Shown here piece by piece: positions 33,801-45,326 of a stretch of 64,000 bases of DNA. The notes beneath the pieces were generated by a model. That model saw only the letters and a program-made list of their open reading frames with translations. It was not told the origin of the DNA and did not search any database. Position 1 is the first letter of the stretch. Every line of letters begins with the position of its first letter. Origin of the DNA: Cannabis sativa (Eukaryota; Streptophyta; Magnoliopsida; Rosales; Cannabaceae); the NCBI RefSeq assembly GCF_029168945.1, contig NC_083601.1, positions 17,016,160-17,080,159 of the forward strand, read 5' to 3'. The position numbers were made by a program, and so were the translations under genes.

Positions 33801-33934
33801 TAAGCCACTAAGGCTAGCTTAGTGGTGAGGGAGGAATGGGAAAAGGGAGAGGTCATGGGTTCGAACCCAAGACCTTTAAGCTATAAGCTATTAGTTGATT
33901 GTAAGAATACCATTACGCTACACTCAAAAAAAAA
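33801..33934 (+). mobile_element. tRNA-derived SINE with perfect long target-site duplication
   Basis: A 134-bp body with pol III box A-like tagcttagtgg and box B gggttcgaaccc, ending in an A tail (about nine A). Perfect flanking direct repeats gagattagtttatata lie at 33785-33800 and 33935-33950, extendable by two bases (ta). Such 16-18 bp duplications arise by target-primed reverse transcription. The perfect copies indicate a recent insertion. The tRNA of origin could not be assigned. Confidence 0.9.
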
Positions 33935-34028
33935 GAGATTAGTTTATATATACTTAATAACTAGACATAATATTATTACCGTATTACAATTATGTCATTA
34001 CAATAAAATTAACCCACTAATTTTTTAC

Positions 34029-34292
34029 TTAGGGCAACTCCAATGCCAAAACTTAAATTTAGTATTAAATCAAAACCAAAAAAATACTATTTTAGTACTA
34101 TATTTTTTTTATAATTACAATACTAAAAATTACATTAAAATCTATATTCTTTGTTATAATGTTATTTTATTAATATAAAAAATATATTTACTTCATAAAT
34201 GAAATATTTAATTTAAAAATAAAATTGAAACATTTTATAAAAAAAATTACACTAAATATAAATTTTTAAAGTGTCATTGGAAATAACTTTAA
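34029..34292. repeat. MITE-like element (gggcaactccaatgcc ends)
   Basis: The left end agggcaactccaatgc is mirrored by gtcattggaaataacttt at the right. The interior is AT-rich with aaaattacactaaa-type sequence shared with the copy at 43080. Confidence 0.6.
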
Positions 34293-34692
34293 TCCTAATA
34301 TATATTAGAAAAAACTTCTTTAAAACAAAATTATAACACATGTTTACAATTATTTAGCAAAATGAATAATAAAAAACAAAAGGAGAAGATATAATAATTC
34401 GTCCAATCAATTGTTTAGAAAAAAATAAATTAGTTTTATTTTATTATATTCTTTTTTATATGTATATATATCACATAAATATTATTACATTTTTCAGTCT
34501 TATTTTCTCTATTTTGTAATTTTCTAATTTATTTATTCTTTTAATTTATTTGTGCTCTATTCATATTGTTTTTCCTAAAAAAAAAATTAAAAGATTACCA
34601 ATTAACTGTTTAATAGTTGTCATAATATATTATTATTATGTTTACTTTTTATTTTTATCCGTTTACCTCATCAATTATGGAAATAAATATAT

Positions 34693-36196
34693 TATAAGAA
34701 TATTTTAATTATGAAAATGAATTTTCTATTTAAGGAAATAAATAAATAATTGATTTTCTGATAAATGAATATTTTATATTCATTGAATCTGGACAAAATT
34801 GTTAGGCTATTTTTAGCCTATATTTTGGATCGATTTTATGTTCGCTTTTCACTGTTTTAGGACGGAATTACGCTTGTTTTTTATGTTTTCAGGTTCTTTG
34901 GAATAATAGAGGTCTCGGGATGCAAAAGTCCAGTAAAAGACGAGCTGAGCCAAGGAAAACACCAATTTGAGGCGAGATGCATTTCTGGCCGCGGCTAGAT
35001 CATGAAGCAGAAAGCCAAAATTTTGAGGCTCCAGTCGCCGCGGCGAGACACACCCTCGCCGCGGCCATATAAAAATTACAGAAGCAGGATTTTTGGTGTC
35101 TATCTGGCCGCGGCGAGCTACAGCTTGGCCGCGGCGAGATCCCGTACGGCCCAGGGGTAAAATTGTCCGACGAACCCTAAAAATCACTTATAAATAGAAA
35201 ATTGCGATTGGAAGTCAGGGGAAGCGATTTGGAGACCTAAAACACAGCAGAAAGCAGCAGGAAGAGCAGAGTGATTCAAAGTGAAGATCCAGAATTCATC
35301 CACCAACAGTTTCTTTCTTTATACCTCTTTAATTCATTTATGTTGAATATTGTCATAGGAATGATTATGGATTTATTTCTGAACTAAATTTCCCATTTAG
35401 GGAGGATGATGAATGTTGTTTAATATTTTTACCTAGTTAATGCATGATTGCCTTTCCTCTATTCTTGTTTGTGAAATTATCTTTATTTGTGCTTAATTTC
35501 ATGTTTAAGATTGATCACCTTGTGCATGCTTTATGATCTTAATTCGAAATCTGAAAAGTGAGAATTGAGAATGCTAAAATTGGATAATCGATGTTCTATG
35601 TGAAACGAGAGTATTCACATGACTTATGTGACGAGTAGATTATCGCCTAATGCTGATTTTATGTTTGTTTAATTAAGGAATTAATTAGAGAATATGTGAT
35701 TTAGAACCTAGAAGATCTGAAAAGAGCTAGGTTGAATTATAATCTGTCATTCACTTCAAGAATAAGATAGCAATTAGGCATTAACAATTTGGGTAAACAA
35801 ACAACAGGATTCTCCTCCCTAACATCTCATCTTGTTCAACTTTCAATTGTGTTATTAAGTTTTCTGAATTACTTTAATTATTTTAAATCATAAAAACTTT
35901 TGATTTGCCAAATAGAATTATAAGTGTAGTTTAGTAGTAATTAATCCAATTCCCTGTGGTTCGACCTCACTTGCGTGAGCTACTACTTGATTGCGTATAC
36001 TTGCGTAGTGTTCATAAATTTCGTAACAAAAATCAATTATGTAATATTCTATCGCAGTGATTGAAGCTCAAAGATCAATGGTTGGAGGTATATCGATCTT
36101 TCATTGCATATGTTTACGATATGTTTATAGTTTATTTCCGCATTACATATCGTTTTTATATATGCTATATTACATACACTATATTATAGTCTAACA
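34693..36196 (+). repeat. Copia-2 5' LTR, interrupted
   Basis: About 270 bp of LTR lies outside the 1229-bp insertion: 34693-34799 and 36029-36196. The left part matches the Copia-1 LTR (gattttctgataaatgaat, attcattgaatctggacaaa) in reverse orientation. Confidence 0.8.
34800..36028 (+). mobile_element. 1.2 kb solo LTR, probably Gypsy
   Basis: Begins tgttaggctatt and ends cgtaaca; a perfect TSD aaaat flanks it (34795-34799 and 36029-36033). No PBS follows, so it is a solo LTR. Near 34987-35145 five ccgcgg cores are packed into 160 bp. Near the 3' end the phrase ccctgtggttcgacctcac resembles LTR ends I associate with Tat/Athila-type Gypsy elements, but that is a weak assignment. Confidence 0.88.
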
Positions 36197-36198
36197 GT

Positions 36199-36210
36199 TG
36201 GTATCAGAGC
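36199..36210 (+). other. Copia-2 primer-binding site
   Basis: tggtatcagagc, initiator tRNA-Met complement, two bases after the LTR end. Confidence 0.92.
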
Positions 36211-36239
36211 GATTTTTATCTCTACCTTGATTTTAGTTT

Positions 36240-36840
36240 GAGTTTCATTTATATATATATACTCGTATATACAGTGTTTATATATATATATTTAATTCAG
36301 TGTTCATATATATATTTATTTTCGTTCGTGTATATATATATATTCATATCCATTCAATCCCAATTATATATATACATATATATTTTCATACATATATACT
36401 TGTTTATTCATTCAGTTCATATATATATTATATATTTGATTTTCGTATATACATTCATATTATATATATACGTATATACGTATATACCTACATACTTTCA
36501 GTTTGTTTATATATATATTCATACAGTATTTATATATATATATTTATATTGGGTACTTATATATATATTCATATACAATTTATACATATATATATATTTT
36601 TTCTTCTTTTCATTTCATTACGTGTATATATATAGTATATATATATGTTCATATATTCATTATATCATATTGTTTATATACCTAAATGCTATATATAAAT
36701 ATATACATATATACATTTCATGTTTATATATATACATATGGTACATTATTTTATTTTTTGTATATATATGTATATATGTTTATATATACATTATACATTC
36801 TGAATCAATACATTCATATATTAATATATATTGTTCTAAA
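36240..36840. repeat. Low-complexity TATA-rich tract
   Basis: Irregular tatata/ttcata runs next to the PBS. Long open frames here, rich in Tyr and Ile, are products of the repeat and not genes. Confidence 0.9.
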
Positions 36841-37127
36841 CATGAAAACTCATTTTGAAAAACAAATAAATCTAAAAAAAAAAATTGGAAATAGTTTTTC
36901 GGACCCGAAATTTTTTTGGTGATTTTAAAGTCTTTGTTTTACGTGTTTTCGATGCATGAAATCCATATGAATGTCTTAATTTTTGCATTTAGATTCATTA
37001 ATCCAATTGATTTGGAGTCTTTTGGTCGTCGAAAATGCAATTTCCGATCGGGTTTGGGTCGGGTCCGTCGGACCCGCGTGCAGAAAAACGGGTCAAAACG
37101 ACCCAGTTTGGTTGAGAAAGACGGCTC

Positions 37128-37370
37128 AAACGACGTGTCATTTTTCATGTATATTGGCTGCTGTCGTTTGCCCAAACGACGTGTCGTTTTTCCCTGTAGA
37201 AAACGACAGGTTGTTTTTCGTGGTTTTGGGCAGCCCTTTATGGTTCAAAACGACGTGTCGTTTTTCCCTTTGTGAAAAATGACGTGTCGTTTTATTCATG
37301 CATTTTCAGCACCTGTAAGAATGGAAAACGACGTGTCGTTTTTGCTTTTTGCAAAAACATGTCGTTTGTG
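37128..37370. repeat. Copia-2 leader array of aaacgacgtgtcgttt palindromes
   Basis: Seven full or degenerate copies of the palindromic phrase aaaacgacgtgtcgtttt lie in 240 bp (near 37128, 37174, 37200, 37247, 37275, 37325 and 37353). Each full copy contains an ACGTGTC core like abscisic-acid response elements. The copies could act as enhancer or RNA stem units; neither is shown. Confidence 0.8.
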
Positions 37371-38576
37371 CAGTGCATTTTTCAAAAAAAAAAAAGGAAA
37401 AATTCCGAATTTTTTTTATAAATTTTTATTTATTTGGAATATTGATTATTTTCCTATTTTTGTGTTAATTTAGTCAATAAATTGCATTTAGTTAATTTTT
37501 TATTTTTGTTTAATACATATATCTAATATAAATTGAAAATAGAAATTTGTTTAATTTGGTAATTTATTACATGATTTATTTAGGCATGTAAAAATTGTGC
37601 TAATTTGTGCATTTAATTATATATTACTAAATTTATGCAATTTATTGTCTAAATTAATTTGGAAAAATCTGCCATTAATTTCATATTAAGGAATTTGCAT
37701 TTAATTAATTATCATACATCAATTGTATTAATTTGTATTTATTTGACAAATTTATATTTAATGCAATTAATTTAGATTTGTATGATTTAAATGCTATACA
37801 TAAATTCCTTTTATAGTGCTAGATATATTTAGAAATATTCAAACATTAAGATAGGTTGAATATTTTATTTAGTAATTAAGTTTCATAAAACTTTATAAAA
37901 TTATTCATAAAACTTTATAAAATGAATAAAATATAAATAAAACGTAAGTAATTTTGTGGTTTGACATAAGAAAACATGAATCTGGGACAAATGCTCATAT
38001 CTAGAACGGTTTTTAATGATCTTCGGACGACCACACTAGGAGCACTAATCTCAGTGATTGTCTATTATGTTAATAACGAAATTACTTTTAGGTAGAGCCC
38101 AATACCTAATGTGTAAGTGAAAATATAATTTTAAATAATTAGGGAGTAGCCACAGCATCTTTAATTATATAAAATTATATATTAATTAAAATTCACCTTA
38201 ATGGACAAAACTTGTAATTAATTATTTGGATATAATAATTTTACCCCACAGGGATTTTATTATATTTTTATAATTAATTAGGATAATATATTAAGTTAAA
38301 TTCTCTTAATTTACCCCACAGGGAGTTATGAGGATTTGATTTAATAGTGTTATCACAAATTTTAATTAAAGATAGATTTCATTCCTCCATTAATCTAAAT
38401 TAAATATTTCATTAAATCTATCATAAAATTCATATAATTTTATTAGATTTAAAATTTAGCCCACAAGCAATTTTAGATTTAATAAAATTTTCATCTTCAT
38501 CATGTTTCTACATTGGTAAAACATGAATTCATTAAAGCCTCAATTTTCTTTTAATATCTAGATTTGTAATCCTATT
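37371..38576 (+). other. Copia-2 untranslated leader
   Basis: AT-rich, no frame. The block at 37960-38110 is nearly the reverse complement of Copia-1 12780-12920. Then follows a single composite module (38130-38480), with ttaccccacagggattttat, ttaccccacagggagttatg and tttagcccacaagcaatttt, that is duplicated in Copia-1. Confidence 0.75.
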
Positions 38577-39172
38577 CTTGCAGCTATTTCATCCACCTCT
38601 AAATATGCTGAAATCACTAGTGAAATCCCTGAGCTTAGGAGTGACAACTTCAAAATTTGGAAGGAACGAGTTCTTCTCCACCTAACTTGCACTGACATGG
38701 ACTATGCAATAAGGAAAGATGAACCAGCTGCTATCACTGATACTAGCACTGCTGCTGAGATTGCACTGCGTGAAAAGTGGGAGCAATCTAATCGTCTTTG
38801 CATCATGTTCATTATGTCCAGAATTCCTATGGGAATGCGTGGATTGGTGGAGCCACCTGAGAAGGTGAAAGATTTTATCAAAGTGATGGATGAGCAATTT
38901 GACACTTCAGATAAATCTTTGTTCATCAACCTCATCCAAGAGTTCTCGTCCACAAAACTCACCGGTGTGAAAGGAGTTCGAGAACACATTTCTAAAATGA
39001 GGGACATCACTACTCATTTGAAACTCGATGTTATCATTCCTGATACCTTCCTGGTTCATTACATCCTTCACAATCTTCCTCCACAGTATGGGCCTTTCAA
39101 AATTTCCTATAACACACATAAAGAAAAATGAACTATCAATGAATTGATGACCATGTGTGTTTAAGAGGAAGC
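38577..39172 (+). pseudogene. Copia-2 gag (UBN2 type)
   Basis: From about 38577 the frame reads AISSTSKYAEI, then SDNFKIWKERVLLHLT and EKWEQSNRLCIMFIMSRIP, typical of plant Copia gag of the UBN2/Retrotran_gag_2 family. It continues through VHYILHNLPPQYGPFKISYN. A stop TGA at 39129-39131 (probably from a Trp codon) and a TAA about 39161 (from Gln) interrupt it. No upstream ATG is obvious, so the true start was lost or lies elsewhere. Confidence 0.82.
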
Positions 39173-42100
39173 CAGGCTCCTACAGGAGCAAGGAGAAAGT
39201 GTTCACCTGACCACTCAACCTAAGAAACGCAAACCATTCAAGAAGAACAAAGGAAAAAAGCCCATGGCTCCCAAGGCTGCCATAAAGAAAGATTCCATCA
39301 AATGTTTCTTTTGTAAACAAAAGGGACATGCGAAAAAGGAGTGCAGCCAGTTCAAGAAATGGATGGATGACAAAGGTAATCCAATTTCCTTAGCATGTTA
39401 TGAATCTAATATGGCTAATGTTAATCTTAACACATGGTGGATTGATTTCGGTTCAACAATTCACATAACAAATTCCTTGCAGGATATCAAAATCTAAGGA
39501 AGCCAGTGGCAAGTGAGCAAAGCATCTTATCCGGAAACAAGATGAGCTCACATGTGGAAGCTATTGGAACATGCAATTTAGTTTTAAGTAATGGTTTTAT
39601 TTTAAAGTTAGAAAAGACTTTTTATGTACCAAGTTTCTCTAGAAACTTGATTTCAATTTCAAGACTTATACCCTTTAGTTTTTCCTTTACATTTTCAGAC
39701 AAATATTTTAATTTATATTATAAATCTGAATGTGTTGGAAATGGTATTTTTTCTGATGGTCTTTACTGCCTTAATTTACAAAATAATACCACTAATAATG
39801 TTATGCATGTTCACGCTGGCACTAAAAGATGCGTTATGAAAGAGGATTCCTATACATTGTGGCACCGGAGATTGGGACATATCTCCATTGATAGAATTAA
39901 AAGGTTGGTAAAAGATGGGGTACTCAATACCTTAGATTTTACTAACTTTGATACTTGTGTGGATTGCATTAAGGGAAAGCAAACCTCCAAGTCTGTCAAA
40001 ACTGGTGTCCATAGGAGTTCTGAAATATTAGAAATCATACATACTGATATATGTAGTCCAGATATGGACTCACATGGTCAGAAATACTTCATCTCATTCA
40101 TAGATGATTACTGACGCTACATGTATATCTACTTACTTCATAATAAAAGTGAAGCATTAGATGTCTTTAAGATATTTAAAGCTGAAGTAGAGAAACAATG
40201 CAACAAGCAAATTAAGATAGTGAGATCAGATAGAGGAGGTGAGTATTATGGTAGATACACAGAAGATGGACAAGCACCTGGTCCATTTGCGAAGTTTCTT
40301 GAAGAAAATGGGATTGTTGCCCATTACACCTTGCCCGGTACACCCGAGAAAAATGGTGTTGTAGAAAGAAGAAACCGAACATTAATGGACATGGTGCGGA
40401 GTATGCTTAGTAGCAACTCTAACCTTCCTAAATCCTTGTGGACTGAAGCTTTAAAGACATCCGTGTACATATTAAACCGAGTTCCAACAAAGGCAGTCTC
40501 AAAAACTCCTTTTGAATTATGGAAAGGTTGAAAACCAAGTTTGAATCATGTACGCATTTGGGGATGTCCATCTGAAGTCAGAATATATAATCCACAAGAG
40601 AAGAAATTGGACCCAAGGACCATAAGCGGATTCTTTATAGGGTACGCTGAAAAGTCTAAAGGTTACAAGTTTTATTGTTCATCTCATAGCACAAGAATTG
40701 TGGAATCAAGGAATGCAAAATTTCTTGAGAATGCCTTGATCAGTGGGAGTGATCAATCAAAGGACTTAGGTCCTGAGAAAGATCCTTCAGAACCTTCCAC
40801 TTCAAAAGCAAGATTGATAATGGTTAACACTCCTGTAGTTCAAACGAATGTTGAACAACCATTACCAATCACTGAAGATCCACAAGTTGGTAATGATAAT
40901 CCAAGAGGATCAAGATGTTCAAGAGTTGCCCGCAACCGTTGAACAACCCGCCGAACTCGTCGACCGTCGCTCCCCAAGAGCCTGTTGGTGAAGTCTTAAG
41001 AAGATCTACTAGACCTGTCAAACCAAAGATTTACAAAGACCATGTGTATTTATTAGAATCTGATATTGGAATCGGAAACGATCCAGAAACGTTTTTACAA
41101 GCTATGAACAGTAGAGAATCAAAATTGTGGTACAATGCTATGGATGATGAAATGAATTCTATGAGGTGCAACAGAGTCTGAGAACTTGTAAAGTTGCCTA
41201 ATGGGGCGAGAGCCATTGGTTGTAAATGGGTCTTTAAAACTAAGAAAGACTCATTAGGCAACACTGAGAGGTACAAAGCGAGACTTGTTGCTAAAGGATT
41301 CACTCAAGAAGAAGGAATTGACTATACGGAGACTTTTTCTCCTGTATCAAAGAAAGATTCCCTCAGAGTCATCTTGGCATTAGTTGCTCATTTTGATTTA
41401 GAGTTGGAGCAGATGGATGTAAAAATTGCTTTTCTGAATGGTGATCTAGAGGAGGAGGTATACATGAAACAACCAGAAGGATTCTCCTCTAGTGAAGGTC
41501 AGGATTTGGTATGCAAGCTTAATAAGTCCATCTATGGATTAAAACAAGCATCCCGTCAATGGTATTTAAAGTTTCATGATGTCATCTCTTCCTTTGGATT
41601 TGAAGAGAATGTCATGGATCAATGCATATACCTGAAGGAAAGTGGGAGTAAGATCTGTTTTCTTGTTTTATATGTGGACGATATTCTTCTTGCATCTAAT
41701 GAAAAAGGGTTGCTACGTGAAGTGAAACAATTTCTTTCAAAAAACTTTGAGATGAAAGACATGGGTGAAGCATGCTATGTCACAGGCATTAAGATTCATA
41801 GAGATAGATATCGAGGTATCTTAGGTTTATCTCAAGAAGCCTACATCAACAGAGTTTTAGAAAGATTTCATATGAAAGATTGTTCACCGAGCGTTGCTCC
41901 AATTGTGAAGGGTGATAAATTAAATTTGAGCCAGTGTCCAAAGAATGATTTTGAAAGAGAACAAATGAAGAACATTCCTTATGCTTCTGCTGTCGGAAGC
42001 ATAATGTATGCTCAGGTGTGCACAAGACCCGACATTGCTTATTCTGTCAGAATGTTAGTAAGATTTCAAAGTAACCCGGGGATAGACCACTGGAAAGCTG

Positions 42101-42215
42101 CAAAGAAAGTAATGAGGTATCTTCAGGGTACTAAGGATTACAAATTGATGTTCAAACGAACTGACAATCTAGAAGTAGTTGGCTACTCAGACTCTGACAA
42201 TCTAGAGTGTCTGAG
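39173..42215 (+). pseudogene. Copia-2 nucleocapsid-protease-integrase-RT, several stops, 3' truncated
   Basis: A zinc knuckle CFFCKQKGHAKKEC (39301) is followed by protease-like WWIDFGSTIHITNS, where the catalytic D-S/T-G has become DFG. A frameshift follows at about 39481. Integrase: LWHRRLGHIS, CVDCIKGKQ, an IDDY stop at 40112-40114, [23 protein letters not shown]. Further stops are at 40529-40531 and 41179-41181, with a frameshift at 40900-40942. RT from 41194 is open: QMDVKIAFLNGDLEEEVYM, SIYGLKQASRQWY, FLVLYVDDILLAS. RNase H begins (VVGYSDSDN) and is cut off at 42215. All in-frame stops in pol are TGA. Confidence 0.88.
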
Positions 42216-43079
42216 AATAATTTAAGTAAAAACTCATAAAAATGGATATAATCAAATTAAATTTTGTTTAGATTAAATTTGATTAATATAAAAGGGTATT
42301 TTTTAACTTTTCCCTTAAAACTATGACAATCCTAAAATGTCACCTAGCTTGTTCGATAGCAAGTTGATGCCGTGTGATTTTACTTTTTTTTAAAGATAAA
42401 ATTTTTAATCATACTCTTAATATTTATTTAGTTACTAAAATTTTAATTTATTGATTTACTAGTATTAATACTAAACAAAGTTAATTCAGAAAAAAAAAAA
42501 ACGATTTTTAATTAGTGGACTCGTGTATTTCTGATTATTTTTTGTTTTCACATTTCAAAGCATATCGAGAGGGTGCTCACCACGAGTTTGGTTGTTGAAT
42601 CCATTACTTCATTCCTAATACTCTGTTTAATTGGAATTTGGATATTAATAAATAAAAGCTCCAGTGTTGTGTAATCATGGGTCTGCAGCATTTTTCTTTT
42701 CCATATCACTGTACTGCACTTGGTACTTTTTATAGAAAATATCGTGCATGTTCCCAAGGCTCTTAATTTTTATTATTATTTGCTTTTTGTTTTTGTTTAA
42801 ATAAAAAGGAAAGGTTAGGTAGGGATCGCAATTGCATTTCCATACCCAAAAAAGGTAAAACCAAAGCAACCCAACATAATACAGGGAAAGGAATACACAC
42901 AGAATAGAGATGAATAAGGGAACTGCAACAAAGAGTTTTCATGCATCATTCATTTCTCTCCAATACATTTTTTTTATCTTGAGATAATTCTTTTCAAGAA
43001 TTTTTTTTAAAAAAATAAATATCTATTCAACTATTAAAACTTATAATTAGGTATGAAACTATTTTTTTTTTCCTATTGT
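42216..43079. other. Spacer, no supported gene
   Basis: AT-rich sequence between the Copia-2 break and a MITE. Short open frames on both strands show no domain. Confidence 0.5.
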
Positions 43080-43452
43080 TGACATCTCCAATGATAAAAT
43101 TTAAATTTGGTGTTAAATTAACAATAAAAAATTACTATTTCAACACTAATTTTTTTTTTTCAATTTCAATTACAACACTAAAAATTACACTAAATTTTAT
43201 ATTCTTTATTATTTTATTAATATAATAAAAATATTTTAATACTAAATATTTAGTTTTTTCTTTTTAAGTATTATATAATTATTAAAAAAAATATATAGTT
43301 TGTGATCTACCATAACCATTAAATTTGGTGGGACACTATAGACAAATCTATTTATAGCATTACTTATAGTGTCGCATTGGAATATTTATAATGTAAAATC
43401 ACACTATATTAGTATATTTAGTGGTATGAAGACAGGTTGGAATTGGCCTTAC
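43080..43452. repeat. MITE-like element (gacatctccaatgat ends)
   Basis: The left end gacatctccaatgataaaat is mirrored by gacaggttggaattggcctt at the right. Inner sequence aaaaattacactaaattttat is shared with 34029-34292. Confidence 0.55.
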
Positions 43453-43525
43453 TACTATGATTATTTTTCTCTTTCAAGTAAGCAAAAAGAGATTACAGAT
43501 TACATTTCTTTTATGAAAAATATGT

Positions 43526-43925
43526 AGGCTAATTAGTAATTTTTTCCCTTGAATTTTGACATGTACTAAATCGTGCCCCCTGAATTTTTTTGGCCATTAA
43601 AAATTCTCCCCGAACTATTGAGAATGTTAAATTTAACAACTTTTGTCTAATTTCATTCAATTTTACTGTTTCAGTGATTGTTTATGTACTAAACCATGCC
43701 CCCCAGACTTTGATATTTTCTAAATCATGCCCCTCAAACTTTGATATGTACTAAATCATGCCTCTTAAACTTTCATTCATGTTAGAATTTTTTTTACTAA
43801 AATTAGACAAAAGTCCTTAAATCTAACAATCTCAATAGTTCAGGAGGAATTTTTAACGGCCAAAAAAGTTCAGGGGGCATGATTTGGTACATGTCAAAGT
43901 TCGGGGGAAAAATTGATATTCCTCT
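43526..43925. repeat. Internally palindromic MITE-like repeat, copy 2
   Basis: Fuller copy of the repeat at 934-1286, in opposite orientation. It shows the phrases accaaatcatgccccctgaac and tttttggccgttaaaaattc (on one strand or the other) in both arms. Confidence 0.75.
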
Positions 43926-44282
43926 AATAGAATGTTTTAGTATATCTGCTTATGTGTTTTGGTATTTTAGAGAGTAATTGTCTAATTATTTTCCATAATA
44001 AGTAAACATTATTATTCTACTTAAAAATATATTACAAAATTATAAATAATTTATAATCTTAAAAATAAAATTCAAAATTTTAAAATTTTAATTTTAATTT
44101 GTTTTCTATTCCAATCAAAATCATTAAAATTAGACTTAAATTATATTTTTTATTAAATTATAAATAAACACAAATAATATAAGAAATCTATAATCCACCT
44201 TCTATAAAAAAAATAAAAGATGCACTTATGTATCTTTATCTATTTTAATATTTAGCAAATAATAATTTAGTCCTTTTTTTTC

Positions 44283-44870
44283 ATGGTCGTGTTTATGTAG
44301 TTATTTAAGATATCATGCAAAATTTTAAAAAATTCGAAAAAACTTCACGCCAAAAATAAGATTTAAATAATTTGTTACACACGTGACTTTTCTTATTTTA
44401 TGTGTGTGAAATAGACTATTTGGACTTTGGACATTGTTTCTATATTATAAATGAAGATTGCTACCGTCAACCTATTACAACCTCTTAATCAACATACGTA
44501 CGTGAAAACATATGCCAAAATATTTTCTTCATTTTTTTATAGTAGTGTTTGTTAGGGTTGCAAATTGTAACATTTTGAACATGCTTGAAGTTTTTTGAAC
44601 ACGCGTGGTGAATTAAAATATTAGGAACTCTATTTTCGGTACTGTAAACTATTTAAAAAAATTTCAAAAAATTACAAAAATGACACTATAACTATAACGA
44701 ATACCGCTATGAAAAAATTAAAAAAAAAAAAGTTCCGACACGTAATTTTAAACGTGAATGTTGAGTAAAAGATTATAATTAACATTCCTCATAAATTATT
44801 TTAAATTTTTAAAAATTTTACAAAATATCTTAAATAATTAAAGTAGACCATTATAAAAAAAAAAATTAAA
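44283..44870. repeat. Foldback-family fragments
   Basis: Sequence related to one arm of 32697-32955 (ttatttaagatatcatgcaaa, acgccaaaaataag, tgtgtgaaatagac) is followed by a second inverted segment with ctataacgaataccgctatg. Borders are unclear. Confidence 0.45.
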
Positions 44871-44976
44871 TAAAAAATCTTCAAAATGTTGAAACGTATA
44901 AAAATAAATCAATACAGATAGTGTAAAAACCCAATATTATATGTATACGAAAAGTTCACTTATAAACATAACACTT

Positions 44977-45289
44977 AAGGAGGCGTTTGGTTGGGAGGAA
45001 TGAAAATATAGGAATAGGAATGGGAATGGGAATAGGAATGGAATGGAATAAAATTTAAAATACATAAAAAAAATTGATAAAAAAATAATTAAATTTTTTT
45101 TCTTGTTACATTGGAATGGTCATTCCTTCCTTTTTAAAATGGAATAGCCATTCCACCAAAATGGTGGAAAGAGCATTCCATTGAAATGCCATTCCAATAC
45201 TTTAAAATGCAACCAAACAAAGGAATGGAATGAAAATTTTTTCCTTTCCATTCCATTCCATTTCATTACCTCCAACCAAACGCCACCTT
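44977..45289. repeat. MITE with ggcgtttggttgg ends
   Basis: About 313 bp. The ends aaggaggcgtttggttggga and tccaaccaaacgccacctt are inverted repeats flanked by tta/ttaa-like bases, typical of PIF/Harbinger (Tourist) MITEs. The interior is rich in ggaatgg/ccattcc, forming extended stems. Confidence 0.85.
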
Positions 45290-45290
45290 A

Positions 45291-45291
45291 A

Positions 45292-45324
<33 letters not shown>

Positions 45325-45326
45325 GA
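45291..45326. repeat. ATT microsatellite
   Basis: About eleven units of att directly after the MITE. Confidence 0.9.

Larger units (their letters stand above)
34693..42215 (+). mobile_element. Copia-2: 3'-truncated Copia retrotransposon, relative of Copia-1
   Basis: The 5' LTR (34693-36196, interrupted by a solo LTR), PBS, TATA-rich tract, long leader, gag and pol follow in plus orientation. It ends abruptly inside RNase H at about 42215, with no 3' LTR in sight. LTR termini (tataagaatatttta start, gtctaaca end), the PBS placed 2 nt from the LTR, and leader phrases match Copia-1 on the other strand. The coding region is much better preserved than in Copia-1. Confidence 0.85.

Noticed and set aside
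33801..33934. A tRNA gene
   Set aside because: Box A and B are present but the sequence cannot form a full cloverleaf with CCA-end stem, and it has an A tail and long target duplication; it is a SINE.
36238..36922. Several overlapping Tyr/Ile-rich frames up to 206 codons
   Set aside because: Same low-complexity tract in Copia-2; open only because TA repeats make few stops in these phases.
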